From the NCBI RefSeq assembly GCF_000472965.1, contig NZ_AXAU01000013.1, positions 1-64,000 on the forward strand: 64,000 bases of DNA, read 5' to 3'. This stretch comes from Bradyrhizobium murdochi (lineage in GTDB: Bacteria; Pseudomonadota; Alphaproteobacteria; Rhizobiales; Xanthobacteraceae). Position numbers and translations under genes: made by a program. Below are positions 42,341 to 50,146 of this stretch, piece after piece; within the stretch, counting starts at the first letter, position 1, and each line of letters opens with the position of its first letter. The notes under the pieces are model-generated. The model searched no databases. It worked only from the letters and a program-made list of their open reading frames with translations, and was not told the origin of the DNA.

Positions 42341-43336
42341 TCAATCCGGGGTCATCACGATCTTGCCGAACGCCGCACCGGAATCGAGCAGTTCATGCGC
42401 GGCGCGAACTTCGGAGAGTTTGAAGCGCCTAGAGATCGACGGGCGAATGGCGCCATCGGCGAGATAGCCGATCACCTTTCGCATGATGTCGCGCCGGCCT
42501 TCGCGGTCCTGATCGTAGATGTGAAAGGAGAAGCAGCGGATCGCCGGGCAGATGTCGAGATATTTCCGCATCTCGCCCATCAGGTTTTCCGTCGGTAGTC
42601 CGGCAAACGCGTTGTAGGAGACGATGGTGCCCCATTTATCGAGCGCACCGAGATAGGAATAGAATTCGGGGCCGCAGACGTGATCGAGGACGAGACTGAC
42701 GCCGCGCCCGCCGGTCAGCGCACGGGTGCGGGCGACCACGTCCTCGTCGCGATAATGGATGATCTCGTCCGCGCCCATCTTTCGCGCGAAGGCGGCCTTC
42801 TCCGGCGTGGAGACGGTGCCGACCACCTTCATCCCGGCGAGTTTTGCGAGTTGTACCAGCGACGTCCCGACCCCGCCGGCCGCGCCGATGACGAGGGCGG
42901 AGTGGGGCGGCGTAGCGGCGCCGCAATTGTGCAGCAGCGCCCAGGCGACCTGGTAGTTCGGCAGGCACACCGCGTCCTCGAACGCCACGTTGTCCGGCAA
43001 CACGTGCACCGCGTCCGCAGGCGCTGCGACATATTCGGCGTAGCAGCCGCCGCGCTGGGCGAGGTCGCGCGCGCTCAGGAGCACCCTCTGGCCGACGGCA
43101 AGCCCGCTCACCTGCGCACCCATGGCTTCCAGGATTCCGGCGACATCATTGCCGGGATTGGCCGGCAGCGGCGGCATCCATTTGTAGACGCCGCTGCGGA
43201 TCAGCTTGTCAGGCTGGCCAATGCCAAAGGCCTGGGCGCGGATCAGAACGTCCCGCTCGCCTACCGCCGGCATCGGCACCTCGACATAGTCGAGCGCCTC
43301 CGGGCCTCCAGGGCGATGCACCAGTACAGCCTTCAT
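42341..43336 (-). CDS. MDR-family zinc-independent quinone oxidoreductase
   Basis: A 331-residue medium-chain dehydrogenase/reductase of the quinone-reductase branch. The N-terminal catalytic fold (MKAVLVHRPGGPEALDYVEV) lacks the zinc-binding Cys/His set of alcohol dehydrogenases, and the nucleotide motif is VIGAAGGVGTSLVQLAK. It likely reduces an enone or quinone intermediate with NADPH. ATG 43336 matches the family start; the ORF runs 37 codons up through the shared promoter. It is the first gene of the minus-strand unit and diverges from the GntR regulator. A 14-bp palindrome lies 22 bases before its start codon. Confidence 0.87.
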   Translation of the reverse strand: MKAVLVHRPGGPEALDYVEVPMPAVGERDVLIRAQAFGIGQPDKLIRSGVYKWMPPLPANPGNDVAGILEAMGAQVSGLAVGQRVLLSARDLAQRGGCYAEYVAAPADAVHVLPDNVAFEDAVCLPNYQVAWALLHNCGAATPPHSALVIGAAGGVGTSLVQLAKLAGMKVVGTVSTPEKAAFARKMGADEIIHYRDEDVVARTRALTGGRGVSLVLDHVCGPEFYSYLGALDKWGTIVSYNAFAGLPTENLMGEMRKYLDICPAIRCFSFHIYDQDREGRRDIMRKVIGYLADGAIRPSISRRFKLSEVRAAHELLDSGAAFGKIVMTPD

Positions 43337-43358
43337 CGAGCGGCTCCCCAACTTTGCG

Positions 43359-43372
43359 TATTTTCGAAAATA
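43359..43372. promoter_or_regulatory. 14-bp palindrome, candidate GntR operator 1
   Basis: TATTTTCGAAAATA is a perfect palindrome in the divergent MDR/gntR promoter region. The core ATTTTCGAAAAT recurs at 44236 before the FAH gene, and both are followed by a similar (T)GTCTC...ACGAAA segment. An autoregulating GntR/FCD protein encoded next door is the likely binder. Confidence 0.65.
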
Positions 43373-43391
43373 TGTCTCATTACGAAAATCA

Positions 43392-43419
43392 TTGCAACGG
43401 GATTCTTTTGGGCTAGGAT
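43392..43419 (+). promoter_or_regulatory. candidate sigma-70-type promoter of gntR
   Basis: TTGCAA and TAGGAT are separated by 16 bases and lie 28 bases before the gntR start codon. The match to consensus is moderate. The palindrome lies about 20 bases further upstream. Confidence 0.35.
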
Positions 43420-43446
43420 CGCGGCCTTCGGGTCGCGAGAGAATCA

Positions 43447-44148
43447 ATGACGACGACAGCCCTCAAGGCGCGCAAGGAATTCGGCAAGACGCTCGCCTCC
43501 GACATCGCGCACCGGCTGAGGAACGAGATCGTCACCTGCCAGCTCAAGCCGAATGAATCGCTGAAATTCGATGCGCTGCGCCTGTCGTTCGGCGCCAGCT
43601 TCACGACGCTGCGCGAAGCCTTGACGTTGCTGGTGGCGGAGGGGCTCGTCGTCGCCGAGGAACAGCGTGGCTACAAGGTCGCGCCGGTGACGCTCGAGGA
43701 CCTGCACGACCTGACGCATGCCCGCATCCTGATCGAGGTCGATCTGATGCGACGCTCGATCGAGAAGGGCGACGATGACTGGGAAATAAGGGTTATTTCG
43801 TCGCTTCACCGGCTCGTCAGGATCGAGGAGCGGGCGCCGGAGGATTACGCAAGCAATACCGAATGGAAGGCGGCGCACCGCCAGTTCCATGAGGCGCTGG
43901 TCTCGGCATCGGGATCGCCGACGCTGCTTGCCGTGCGAAACTCGCTGTTCGATCGCGCCGAGCGCTACCGCAATCTGTCGGCCATATTCCGGCCGCACCC
44001 GCGCGACAAGGCCGGCGAGCATCGCGCGCTGATGCAGGCTGCGATCGGCCGCAACGCCGATCAGGCGTGCGCCCTGATCGCCAGCCACATCCAGACCACG
44101 TCCAACAACGTCGCAAGATACGCTTCCGGCGTGATCAGCGCCGGCTGA
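43447..44148 (+). CDS. GntR-family regulator with FCD domain
   Basis: A 233-residue DNA-binding repressor or activator. The N-terminal winged helix runs over about residues 14-80 (LASDIAHRLRNEIVTCQLKPNESL, FTTLREALTLLVAEGLVV). The usual PVREAL of the recognition region reads TTLREAL. The C-terminal all-helical FCD domain has metal/ligand residues in KAAHRQFHEALV and GEHRALMQAAI, typical of FadR-subfamily sensors of small organic acids. It is divergent from the MDR-VOC-Bug unit and upstream of the FAH gene, so it is the natural regulator of both. Confidence 0.88.
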   Translation: MTTTALKARKEFGKTLASDIAHRLRNEIVTCQLKPNESLKFDALRLSFGASFTTLREALTLLVAEGLVVAEEQRGYKVAPVTLEDLHDLTHARILIEVDLMRRSIEKGDDDWEIRVISSLHRLVRIEERAPEDYASNTEWKAAHRQFHEALVSASGSPTLLAVRNSLFDRAERYRNLSAIFRPHPRDKAGEHRALMQAAIGRNADQACALIASHIQTTSNNVARYASGVISAG

Positions 44149-44235
44149 TCGCCTGCGGCCGGCCGGCAGCGGCCTTCCTCATAAAGTACTCAGTGGATGC
44201 CGCCTCGGCGGCGGATTTTGGTTGCGTTCGGCAAG

Positions 44236-44247
44236 ATTTTCGAAAAT
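44236..44247. promoter_or_regulatory. 12-bp palindrome, candidate GntR operator 2
   Basis: ATTTTCGAAAAT lies 60 bases before the FAH start and repeats the core of the palindrome at 43359; flanking AGTCTC and ACGAAA are also shared in order and near-equal spacing. It suggests joint control of both units. Confidence 0.6.
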
Positions 44248-44307
44248 AGTCTCTCCTGACGAAATTCCAGTTCATCAGCCCGTCCAACCGAGAAGGATAC
44301 ACGTCCC

Positions 44308-45174
44308 ATGCGGCTGCTTTCATTTCTGAACAATGGCAGGGAGACCTGGGGAGCGATCGTCGGCGACGGCGTGGTCGACCTCGGGAGCAAGCTGTCCCAC
44401 GCCACGCTGCAGGACTTCATCGCAAGCCCCGATTTCGAGAAGCGCGATCGCCTCGTGGCCGGCCACAAGCCCGACCTGAAGCTCGCCGACGTCAAATATC
44501 TTCCGGTGATCCCGCGACCCGAAAAGATCGTCTGCGCCGTGCGCAACTATCTCGACCACCACCGGGAGGCGGTGGCCCACGGCATGAAGCGGGAGATCAC
44601 GGCGTTTCCGCCGATCTTTCTGCGGGTCTGGCGTTCCCAGGTCGGGCACGACGCGCCAGTGATCCGGCCGAAAGTGTCGACGCATCTCGATTGGGAGGGC
44701 GAACTCGCCGTCATCATCGGCAAGCCCGGCCGCTACATTTCCGAGGCCGATGCCATGGGCCATGTCGCCGGCTATTCGATCTATAACGACGTCAGCGTCC
44801 GCGATTACCAGATGCATGCGCAGCAGATCGCGGCCGGCAAGAATTTCGTCGGCACCGGGCCGTTCGGGCCGTGGATGGTGACGACGGACGAACTGCCCGA
44901 TCCGACCAAGCTGAAGCTCGAGACCCGCATCAACGGCAAGACCGTGCAGAAGTCGGACACCTCGTTTCTGATCTTCTCGATTCCGCGGCTGATCAACTAC
45001 GCCTCCGAGATCTTCGATCTGATGCCGGGCGACGTCATCGCCACCGGCACGCCTGCAGGTGTCGGCTTTACGCGCAAGCCGCCGATGTTCCTGGTTCCCG
45101 GCGACGTCGTCGAGGTCGAGGTGGAGAAGATCGGCGTGCTGCGTAACCCCGTGATCGATGAGGCCGCGCAGTGA
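44308..45174 (+). CDS. fumarylacetoacetate hydrolase (FAH) family protein
   Basis: A 288-residue enzyme of the FAH superfamily, which hydrolyses or decarboxylates/isomerises 1,3-diketo or enol acids from aromatic ring cleavage. The N-terminal MRLLSFLNNGRETWGAIVGDG is typical. The metal ligands are seen in HLDWEGELAVIIGKPGR (Glu pair) and in YNDVSVRDYQ (Asp), with the catalytic lid from HGMKREITAFPPIFLR. ATG 44308 has AGAAGGA upstream. Its stop overlaps the next gene's GTG by four bases, so both are translated together. It probably acts after the dioxygenase of the same cluster. Confidence 0.88.
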   Translation: MRLLSFLNNGRETWGAIVGDGVVDLGSKLSHATLQDFIASPDFEKRDRLVAGHKPDLKLADVKYLPVIPRPEKIVCAVRNYLDHHREAVAHGMKREITAFPPIFLRVWRSQVGHDAPVIRPKVSTHLDWEGELAVIIGKPGRYISEADAMGHVAGYSIYNDVSVRDYQMHAQQIAAGKNFVGTGPFGPWMVTTDELPDPTKLKLETRINGKTVQKSDTSFLIFSIPRLINYASEIFDLMPGDVIATGTPAGVGFTRKPPMFLVPGDVVEVEVEKIGVLRNPVIDEAAQ

Positions 45175-45764
45175 CGGCCCAAAGGACGGTCTACGACGTC
45201 AGGAAGACGCAAGTCTCGATCGAAGAAGTCTGGCACGAGCGCGGGCCGCGCCGGACACAGCCGCTATTGATCGGCACCGCGCTTGCCGTGATCAACAATC
45301 CCTATGCCGGCCGCTACGAGCCGGACCTGATGCCGTTTCAGGCCGGCTTGCGCGATCTCGGCCGGCAACTGGCGCGGACGTTGTGCGAGCGGCTTGGCGG
45401 CAGGGACACCATCGAAGCCTATGGCAAGGGCGCGATCGTCGGCGGCGACGGCGAGCTCGAGCACGGCGCGGTCTGGCACGAGGCAGGTGGCGCTGCGATC
45501 CGCGAAGTGATCGCGCAGGCCAAGGCGATCGTGCCCGCGGCAAAAACCGTCGGCGCGGTTGGTACGCGGCTGATGGTCCCGCTCGGCCATATCGAGGCGG
45601 CCTATGTCCGCAGCCATTTCGGCACCGCCGAGATGACGATCTGGGACGCGCCGCGGGGTGACGAGATCGTGTTCGGGCTGGTGATGGCGACCGGCGGCCG
45701 GACGCACGCGCGCATCGGAGGGCTTTCGGTCGACGCGATCTCAGTGCACGACGGGCAACGATGA
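45171..45764 (+). CDS. PF06684 'amino acid synthesis' family protein
   Basis: A 197-residue soluble protein of the poorly understood PF06684 family. Recognisable blocks are IGTALAVINNPYAGRYEPDL, LCERLGGRDTIEAYGKGAIVG, EHGAVWHEAGGAAIREVI and GAVGTRLMVPLGHIEAAYVRSHF. Despite its name, no amino acid biosynthetic reaction is established to my knowledge; members are often encoded near FAH, Bug and GntR genes as here, which suggests a step in small-acid catabolism. The GTG start overlaps the FAH stop (GTGA), fixing the start and implying a fixed stoichiometry with FAH. Confidence 0.85.
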   Translation: MTAQRTVYDVRKTQVSIEEVWHERGPRRTQPLLIGTALAVINNPYAGRYEPDLMPFQAGLRDLGRQLARTLCERLGGRDTIEAYGKGAIVGGDGELEHGAVWHEAGGAAIREVIAQAKAIVPAAKTVGAVGTRLMVPLGHIEAAYVRSHFGTAEMTIWDAPRGDEIVFGLVMATGGRTHARIGGLSVDAISVHDGQR

Positions 45765-45834
45765 GCGTAGCGTTTTCTCGCCCAAACCGATGCCTTCAAT
45801 TTCCGAGATCGCGCACTGACCGGACATGTTGCGC

Positions 45835-46152
45835 CTAGTTTGCTCGCGCGGATCTTCTAAGCGTCAGCACATGGACCACAGCCACGATGACTGAGAACAG
45901 CAGCAAACCTATTTCAGCGCCGTGAACTTTGTCCGGAGCGTAAGTTGAGGCGACCCAAATCAGCAATCGAACTGAAAGGGCGAACGCCACCATGCCCCAA
46001 AGCCCCACTGCATTGGGTGCGTACCAAGTTGGCTCGCCGTCGAGCCTCCACTGCATAGCCATGCGAGCGCTCCTGATGCGAGGTCCAAAATAAAGATTGC
46101 ACCCGGCAAGAAAGGCGACGGCTGGCCAGAACACAAGGTCAGCAACCAACAT
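45835..46152 (-). CDS. small integral membrane protein, unknown
   Basis: A 105-residue protein with three hydrophobic segments: LVADLVFWPAVAFLAGCNLYF, VGLWGMVAFALSVRLLIWVA and GAEIGLLLFSVIVAVVHVLTL. The N-terminal part is followed by the conserved-looking RIRSARMAMQWRLDGEPTWYAPNA loop. A ribosome site GAAGG precedes the ATG. I do not recognise the family. It is convergent with the PF06684 gene and lies in lower-GC DNA than its left neighbours. Confidence 0.6.
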   Translation of the reverse strand: MLVADLVFWPAVAFLAGCNLYFGPRIRSARMAMQWRLDGEPTWYAPNAVGLWGMVAFALSVRLLIWVASTYAPDKVHGAEIGLLLFSVIVAVVHVLTLRRSARAN

Positions 46153-46366
46153 GAGTGTACCTTCTAGTGCAAGACCGCCCCAGTTGGGGGCCTCTTATTT
46201 GCCGATTATTGGCCCAAACGGGTTAAGGGGCATCTGAACAGAATTATCAATCTTGAGCGATTAGGCGCGATTTCCGGGTTTGGCACCAAGCCGACCTGAC
46301 GTTGATCCTGAGCGACGTCCGCTGTCGAAGCAAAGCGGCAATCGACAATTTGCCCTTAGGTCGGCG
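46153..46366. other. intergenic, no feature recognised
   Basis: This 214-bp stretch between the small membrane protein's start and the hydrolase's stop is AT-richer than average. No gene, repeat or clear promoter was recognised, except that it must hold the membrane protein's promoter. Confidence 0.5.
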
Positions 46367-47374
46367 TCACAGTTGGCGCCCGCGCATCCAATCAATTACC
46401 TTAGGCCAGATTTTTCGATGCGCCTGCCTGCCCACAAGTGGTCCCACGTGCTGAAGCGCCACTCCGATTTCTCGCTCATACGAAAATATCGAAGGGTTCT
46501 TCAACGCTCCTAAGACCGACAAGGATGGGACCACTCGGCTTGCATGATCGACAATTGCCGCGACGGGTATTTTGGCCAGCGAGTCGGATCGGGCATCCCG
46601 CCCCAGCAAATGAAGCTCGTTGCGCGCGAATCGGTCTTCACGGTAGAGTAGCTGGATTACATCTCGGATCAGTTGGCCGCTGGGCGCGAACTCGTCCAGA
46701 CTCCAACGAATGACGGCAACATGGATTGCCAACGCTTCCGGATCCAGCAAGCTTGCGCAGCTATCGCTATAACGCCCGATAACGAATTCTTCCGGTGCCG
46801 CGACAACGCTCGCCAGATCGAGCAGACTTCCCGGAACAGCACCGAGCGGCGCTGTTGGCGAAGACAGCACAATCGGCGCTAGTGCTCCGGTCTGTTCGCC
46901 GAACTTTAGGGGAGCTTCAACAAGCACGAGTTTGCTGACCAGGCGCGGCTCAATGGCCGCAGTGATCGCGGCAAGGGTCCCACCAAGAGAGTGCCCAACG
47001 AGGATGGATGGGCCGCGATGCTCGGTCGCGACTATGTCAGCTGCAAGGCTGAGCGAGCGTATGCTGGATTCAAGGTCCGACTTGCCATCCTGTTCCTCTG
47101 GCCATTCGTACAGGTAGACGGCAAATCCCGCCTGGATGAGACGCCGCACCACGCTCACGTCCGGCAAGAGGTCGAATATGTAGGCCCGCTTGATCGGGGC
47201 GGGTACAATCAAGGCTGACGAAGGGTTCGCCGCGGACTGTGCGTAGCGGCGTAATCGGAAATCAGGATGCTCAACGCGGTCCCATGCCGTTTCATGCGGC
47301 CCGTAGCCCGCACTTTCCAGCATTTCGCCAACTGACCTTCTAAAGGTGTCGCTAACCGAAAAAATCGGAAACAT
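46367..47374 (-). CDS. alpha/beta hydrolase related to PHA synthases
   Basis: A 335-residue protein with the order of a short PhaC-type fold: NPSSALIVPAPIKRAYIFDLLPDVSVVRRL, then AGFAVYLYEWPE, the nucleophile elbow VGHSLGGTLAAITAA, and a late acid/His region with VAAIVDHASRVVPSLSVLGAL and QHVGPLVGRQAHRKIWP. PHA synthases use Cys in this elbow; here it is Ser (GHSLGG), so a hydrolytic or acyl-transfer role is more likely than polymerisation. It diverges from a ribbon-helix-helix regulator coupled to a PHB-depolymerase-type esterase, which suggests a shared polyester or ester theme. Codon choice is less GC-biased than in neighbours to the left. Confidence 0.75.
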   Translation of the reverse strand: MFPIFSVSDTFRRSVGEMLESAGYGPHETAWDRVEHPDFRLRRYAQSAANPSSALIVPAPIKRAYIFDLLPDVSVVRRLIQAGFAVYLYEWPEEQDGKSDLESSIRSLSLAADIVATEHRGPSILVGHSLGGTLAAITAAIEPRLVSKLVLVEAPLKFGEQTGALAPIVLSSPTAPLGAVPGSLLDLASVVAAPEEFVIGRYSDSCASLLDPEALAIHVAVIRWSLDEFAPSGQLIRDVIQLLYREDRFARNELHLLGRDARSDSLAKIPVAAIVDHASRVVPSLSVLGALKNPSIFSYEREIGVALQHVGPLVGRQAHRKIWPKVIDWMRGRQL

Positions 47375-47430
47375 CGTCTCGCGCCCCCGGAATGCACTTC
47401 AAATTGGAGAACCCACTAGCGTTCCGTCCG

Positions 47431-47473
47431 TTGACAGGCTGCCTTAGCATCCATATACCATCCACATAGATGG
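47431..47473 (+). promoter_or_regulatory. sigma-70-type promoter with tandem 11-bp operator repeats
   Basis: TTGACA (47431-47436) and TATACC (47454-47459) are 17 bases apart. Two adjacent 11-bp direct repeats, CATCCATATAC (47448-47458) and CATCCACATAG (47459-47469), cover the -10 and likely start site, and CCATC/GATGG is an inverted pair at 47458-47473. Repeats at one helical turn are a typical ribbon-helix-helix operator; autorepression by the gene just downstream is the simplest reading. Confidence 0.6.
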
Positions 47474-47493
47474 CGCTAGGATGGAGTGAGGCC

Positions 47494-47913
47494 ATGACAA
47501 GCAACGTCCGCGAACTCCGGCCAAAGCCCCCGGAAAGCGAAAAAATCACGATCAATCTCGGCTATGTCGATCTTGGTCAGGTCGACTTGATGGTTCAGGA
47601 AGGTTTCTACTCGAACCGTACCGATTTCATTCGAACGGCAATCCGCAACCAGTTGGAACGTCACGCGGACGTCGTCAAACAGTCAACGACCCGAAAAAGT
47701 TTGGATCTGGGTCTGAGGCACTTCAGCCGAGAGGATCTCGAAGCGGCGCGGCGAGCCGGGGAAATGCTGCACATCAACGTTTTGGGCCTTGCCAGTATCG
47801 CTCAAGATGTCACGCCCGAGCTTGCTCGCGCCGCAATTGCTTCGGTCTGCGTCCTGGGCGCTTTGCAGGCCAGTCCGGCGGTCAAGGCCGCGCTCGTCGA
47901 TAGAACACGGTGA
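47494..47913 (+). CDS. ribbon-helix-helix (CopG-like) regulator
   Basis: A 139-residue protein. Residues about 13-56, KITINLGYVDLGQVDLMVQ followed by EGFYSNRTDFIRTAIRNQLE, form a beta strand plus two helices of the MetJ/Arc/CopG fold, with the strand placing residues in the major groove. The rest (SLDLGLRHFSREDLEAARRAG onward) is a helical effector or dimerisation part found with esterase genes in Bradyrhizobium. ATG 47494 has GGAGTGAGG upstream. The stop overlaps the esterase start (GTGA), so regulator and enzyme are translated together. A tandem-repeat operator lies at its promoter. Confidence 0.75.
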   Translation: MTSNVRELRPKPPESEKITINLGYVDLGQVDLMVQEGFYSNRTDFIRTAIRNQLERHADVVKQSTTRKSLDLGLRHFSREDLEAARRAGEMLHINVLGLASIAQDVTPELARAAIASVCVLGALQASPAVKAALVDRTR

Positions 47914-49121
47914 ACGCGATGCTCAGACAGGACATAGTTGGCGAAGCCACACGCCTCACGCGCGCTGGCCGACTCGTGGAGGCCACCGCGCTCCTTCAAC
48001 GCATGCTGCGCGACGAAATCGCGCCAGACCCGGAAGCGCGCATCGGTCACCCCGCGCTTATTGGACAAGAGCCGTCGGTCATTGACGCGAAGGCCAATGC
48101 TGTTGAGGAGAACGATAGCCCGGACCTGGCGCGGCCGCCATCCGCTGAACCTCGCATGCTCCGCGAGTTTCTCAATCGCACAAGGCAGCGCCCTGGGTTC
48201 AACTTGCGCGCTGTGATTGAGCGCAAGCCGCTTTCCCCGTTAGATATCGTGCCTGACGGCACAAGGTTCATCGAAGGAACCTACAGCAATCCGGCGGGAA
48301 GCCGTGCCTACAAGCTTTTCATCCCCAGCCGCTATCAGGACCAATCGCTTCCTTTGGTCGTGATGCTACACGGCTGCACTCAATGCCCAGACGATTTCGC
48401 CGCTGGTACGAGGATGAACTTCATCGCTGAAGAACAACCTTGCTTTGTGGTCTATCCGGCCCAGCGCAGCGAGGCAAACCAGGCGAAATGCTGGAACTGG
48501 TTTCGCCCAGCCGACCAGCAGCGGGGCAAAGGTGAACCCTCGCTTATCGCGGGCATCACTCGCCAAGTCATGCACGACTTTTCGATCGATCCAAATCGTG
48601 TCTATGTTGGTGGACTATCGGCCGGAGCTGCCGCTGCTGCGATCATGGGAAATACTTATAAGGATCTGTACGCAGCGATCGGCGTACATTCTGGCCTTGC
48701 CTGCGGGGCCGCTATTGACCTTCCATCTGCGTTGGTCGCCATGCGACAAGGTGGCGGAGCCAGTCATAGGGTTACTTTATGTGATGGGCCACCCGTCCCA
48801 ACCATTGTTTTTCACGGCGATTGCGACACTACCGTGCATCCCAACAACAGCGATCAAATTCTTGCGCAGTCTGCGAAAGCGATGAACCTGCAAAAGAAGG
48901 TTGTTCGCGGCCAGGTACCTGGAGGGCATGCCTATACCCGCACGATCCTTAGCGACGCGAATGGGCGCGGAATATTGGAGCATTGGGATATCCACGGAGC
49001 TGGTCACGCATGGTCCGGAGGCAACCCTGTCGGCTCCTACACTGATCCGAAAGGACCGGACGCAGCAAGGGAAATGCTGCGTTTTTTCCTCGAGCATTCG
49101 CTCCCACAGCAATCAGGTTAG
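47910..49121 (+). CDS. PHB depolymerase-family esterase
   Basis: A 403-residue enzyme of the LpqC/PHB-depolymerase esterase family. The N-terminal ~100 residues are a low-complexity lead (LTRAGRLVEATALLQRMLRD) of the form often seen in Bradyrhizobium members; there is no signal peptide, so it is cytosolic. The catalytic domain shows the oxyanion VVMLHGCTQCPDDFAAGT, the nucleophile GGLSAGAAAAAIMG, acid in VFHGDCDTTVHP, and His in HGAGHAWSGG. It could cleave intracellular polyhydroxyalkanoate or other esters. GTG 47910 overlaps the regulator stop; an ATG at 47919 is the other option. Confidence 0.83.
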   Translation: MNAMLRQDIVGEATRLTRAGRLVEATALLQRMLRDEIAPDPEARIGHPALIGQEPSVIDAKANAVEENDSPDLARPPSAEPRMLREFLNRTRQRPGFNLRAVIERKPLSPLDIVPDGTRFIEGTYSNPAGSRAYKLFIPSRYQDQSLPLVVMLHGCTQCPDDFAAGTRMNFIAEEQPCFVVYPAQRSEANQAKCWNWFRPADQQRGKGEPSLIAGITRQVMHDFSIDPNRVYVGGLSAGAAAAAIMGNTYKDLYAAIGVHSGLACGAAIDLPSALVAMRQGGGASHRVTLCDGPPVPTIVFHGDCDTTVHPNNSDQILAQSAKAMNLQKKVVRGQVPGGHAYTRTILSDANGRGILEHWDIHGAGHAWSGGNPVGSYTDPKGPDAAREMLRFFLEHSLPQQSG

Positions 49122-49310
49122 GGTCAGCCCGCTCGCGGCACTTTCGGAAATGACGGGTCGAGCCGACATGTCAGCTCATTGAGGCAAAGCGGACATACTC
49201 AGAGCAGACAGTGTTACAGGACTTAGCGGTGTGGTTGGACTTGTTAGCTGGACCTCTGTGGCCGAGTACTCAGGGCTGCCTCTTCCGTGTTTCATTGGAA
49301 GGAGAAGCGG
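49122..49310. other. intergenic, no gene recognised
   Basis: The stretch has irregular base use and no convincing frame. GCACTTTCGGAAATGACGG and AGCGGACATACTC here and similar words (GCACTTTCCGGAC, AGCGGACGTCCAC) at 50032-50098 hint at related remnants on both sides of the next two tiny genes. Confidence 0.35.
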
Positions 49311-49499
49311 CTAGATGATCTCCACGCCAGGATCGTTGCCTGGTACGACAAAATCCGGGTTTGCAGGTGACGGTGAAATACCGCGCTCAACGATGCCAGT
49401 GGCTACCAGCCACTCGTTTGCATTGCCGCTAGCAAAAATTACAAGCGCATCCTGGTTGGGAAGCGCCTGCAGTCGAATTATGAGCTCTTTGACGGTCAT
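49311..49499 (-). CDS. small hypothetical protein
   Basis: A 62-residue soluble protein: MTVKELIIRLQALPNQDALV then IFASGNANEWLVATGIVE, ending DFVVPGNDPGVEII. A short helix followed by beta strands is suggested; LQALPNQDALV resembles tiny uncharacterised proteins in phage or plasmid DNA. The ATG is preceded by CAGGAG with good spacing, supporting a real gene. No function assigned. Confidence 0.55.
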   Translation of the reverse strand: MTVKELIIRLQALPNQDALVIFASGNANEWLVATGIVERGISPSPANPDFVVPGNDPGVEII

Positions 49500-49641
49500 C
49501 GCGATTTCTCCTGACGACAGGTCCTTGCTAGCCAGTCGTAAGAAATCGTCGCCTCGATCTCGATCTTATCGAGAAGAGACCGTCGTCCACCAAATCAAAT
49601 GTTAACGTGTAAAGCCCGCCTTGTCCGTGACGTAAGCCGGA

Positions 49642-49821
49642 TCATCTCGTCCGTCCAAACCTGGTGCCCCGTTCCGCCTCTTGCGCAAGCTTCAGCCAAT
49701 CCTCCGCAAGGCGCACCCAAGCCTCCTTATCCAGAGGGCTCATGGCCTTCTCCGCCAGCTCACGGCATTCCTCAGCTTCCTTACGGAACCTCTCCGCGTC
49801 GGTTTGGGACGAGGATGTCAT
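49642..49821 (-). CDS. small helical protein, Bradyrhizobium type
   Basis: A 59-residue, highly charged helical protein starting MTSSSQTDAERFRKEAEECR and containing AEKAMSPLDKEAWVRLAEDW and LKLAQEAERG. This AE-C-R...AISPLDKEAWLRLAEDWLKLA pattern recurs in many small Bradyrhizobium proteins of unknown role. A GGGGGAAAG stretch precedes the ATG by about 10 bases. The gene is very short and easily missed. Possibly an adaptor or stress-related helical protein; unproven. Confidence 0.65.
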   Translation of the reverse strand: MTSSSQTDAERFRKEAEECRELAEKAMSPLDKEAWVRLAEDWLKLAQEAERGTRFGRTR

Positions 49822-50146
49822 CTGCGGTTCTTTCCCCCTTCATCTACATGGGTATGGCGTTGTCTGTGGGAACAGCACCGAGCTATCCCGCGAAACGCGT
49901 CTCGCGATTGGCCGTTCCAAAGAAGATAATCGGCATTTATATTATTGCTGCGGATCGCCTAACGCGCTCTGCGCTAAATTCGACCGTTCCGCGCCGCGCG
50001 TGAATGTGCGAGAGCGGTAGGTCTGCTTCTGGGCACTTTCCGGACCTGGGGTGATTGTCTGACTTGAGTCCGGGATGCGCGCCTAAGCGGACGTCCACTG
50101 ATCAGTCTGAATTTATGGGTTCACGCCCTATGATCAGAATTGCGCC
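49822..50146. other. intergenic, 325 bp, no gene recognised
   Basis: No convincing ORF, RNA or repeat unit is seen. The short words AGCGGACGTCCACTGATCAG and GCACTTTCCGGACC near 50032-50108 echo 49137-49198. An AT-rich patch at 49925-49955 may contain the promoter of the small helical gene. Confidence 0.4.

Noticed and set aside
46367..47374. Assignment as a PHA synthase subunit (phaC)
   Set aside because: The nucleophile is Ser in GHSLGG rather than Cys, and the protein is shorter than class I/II synthases.
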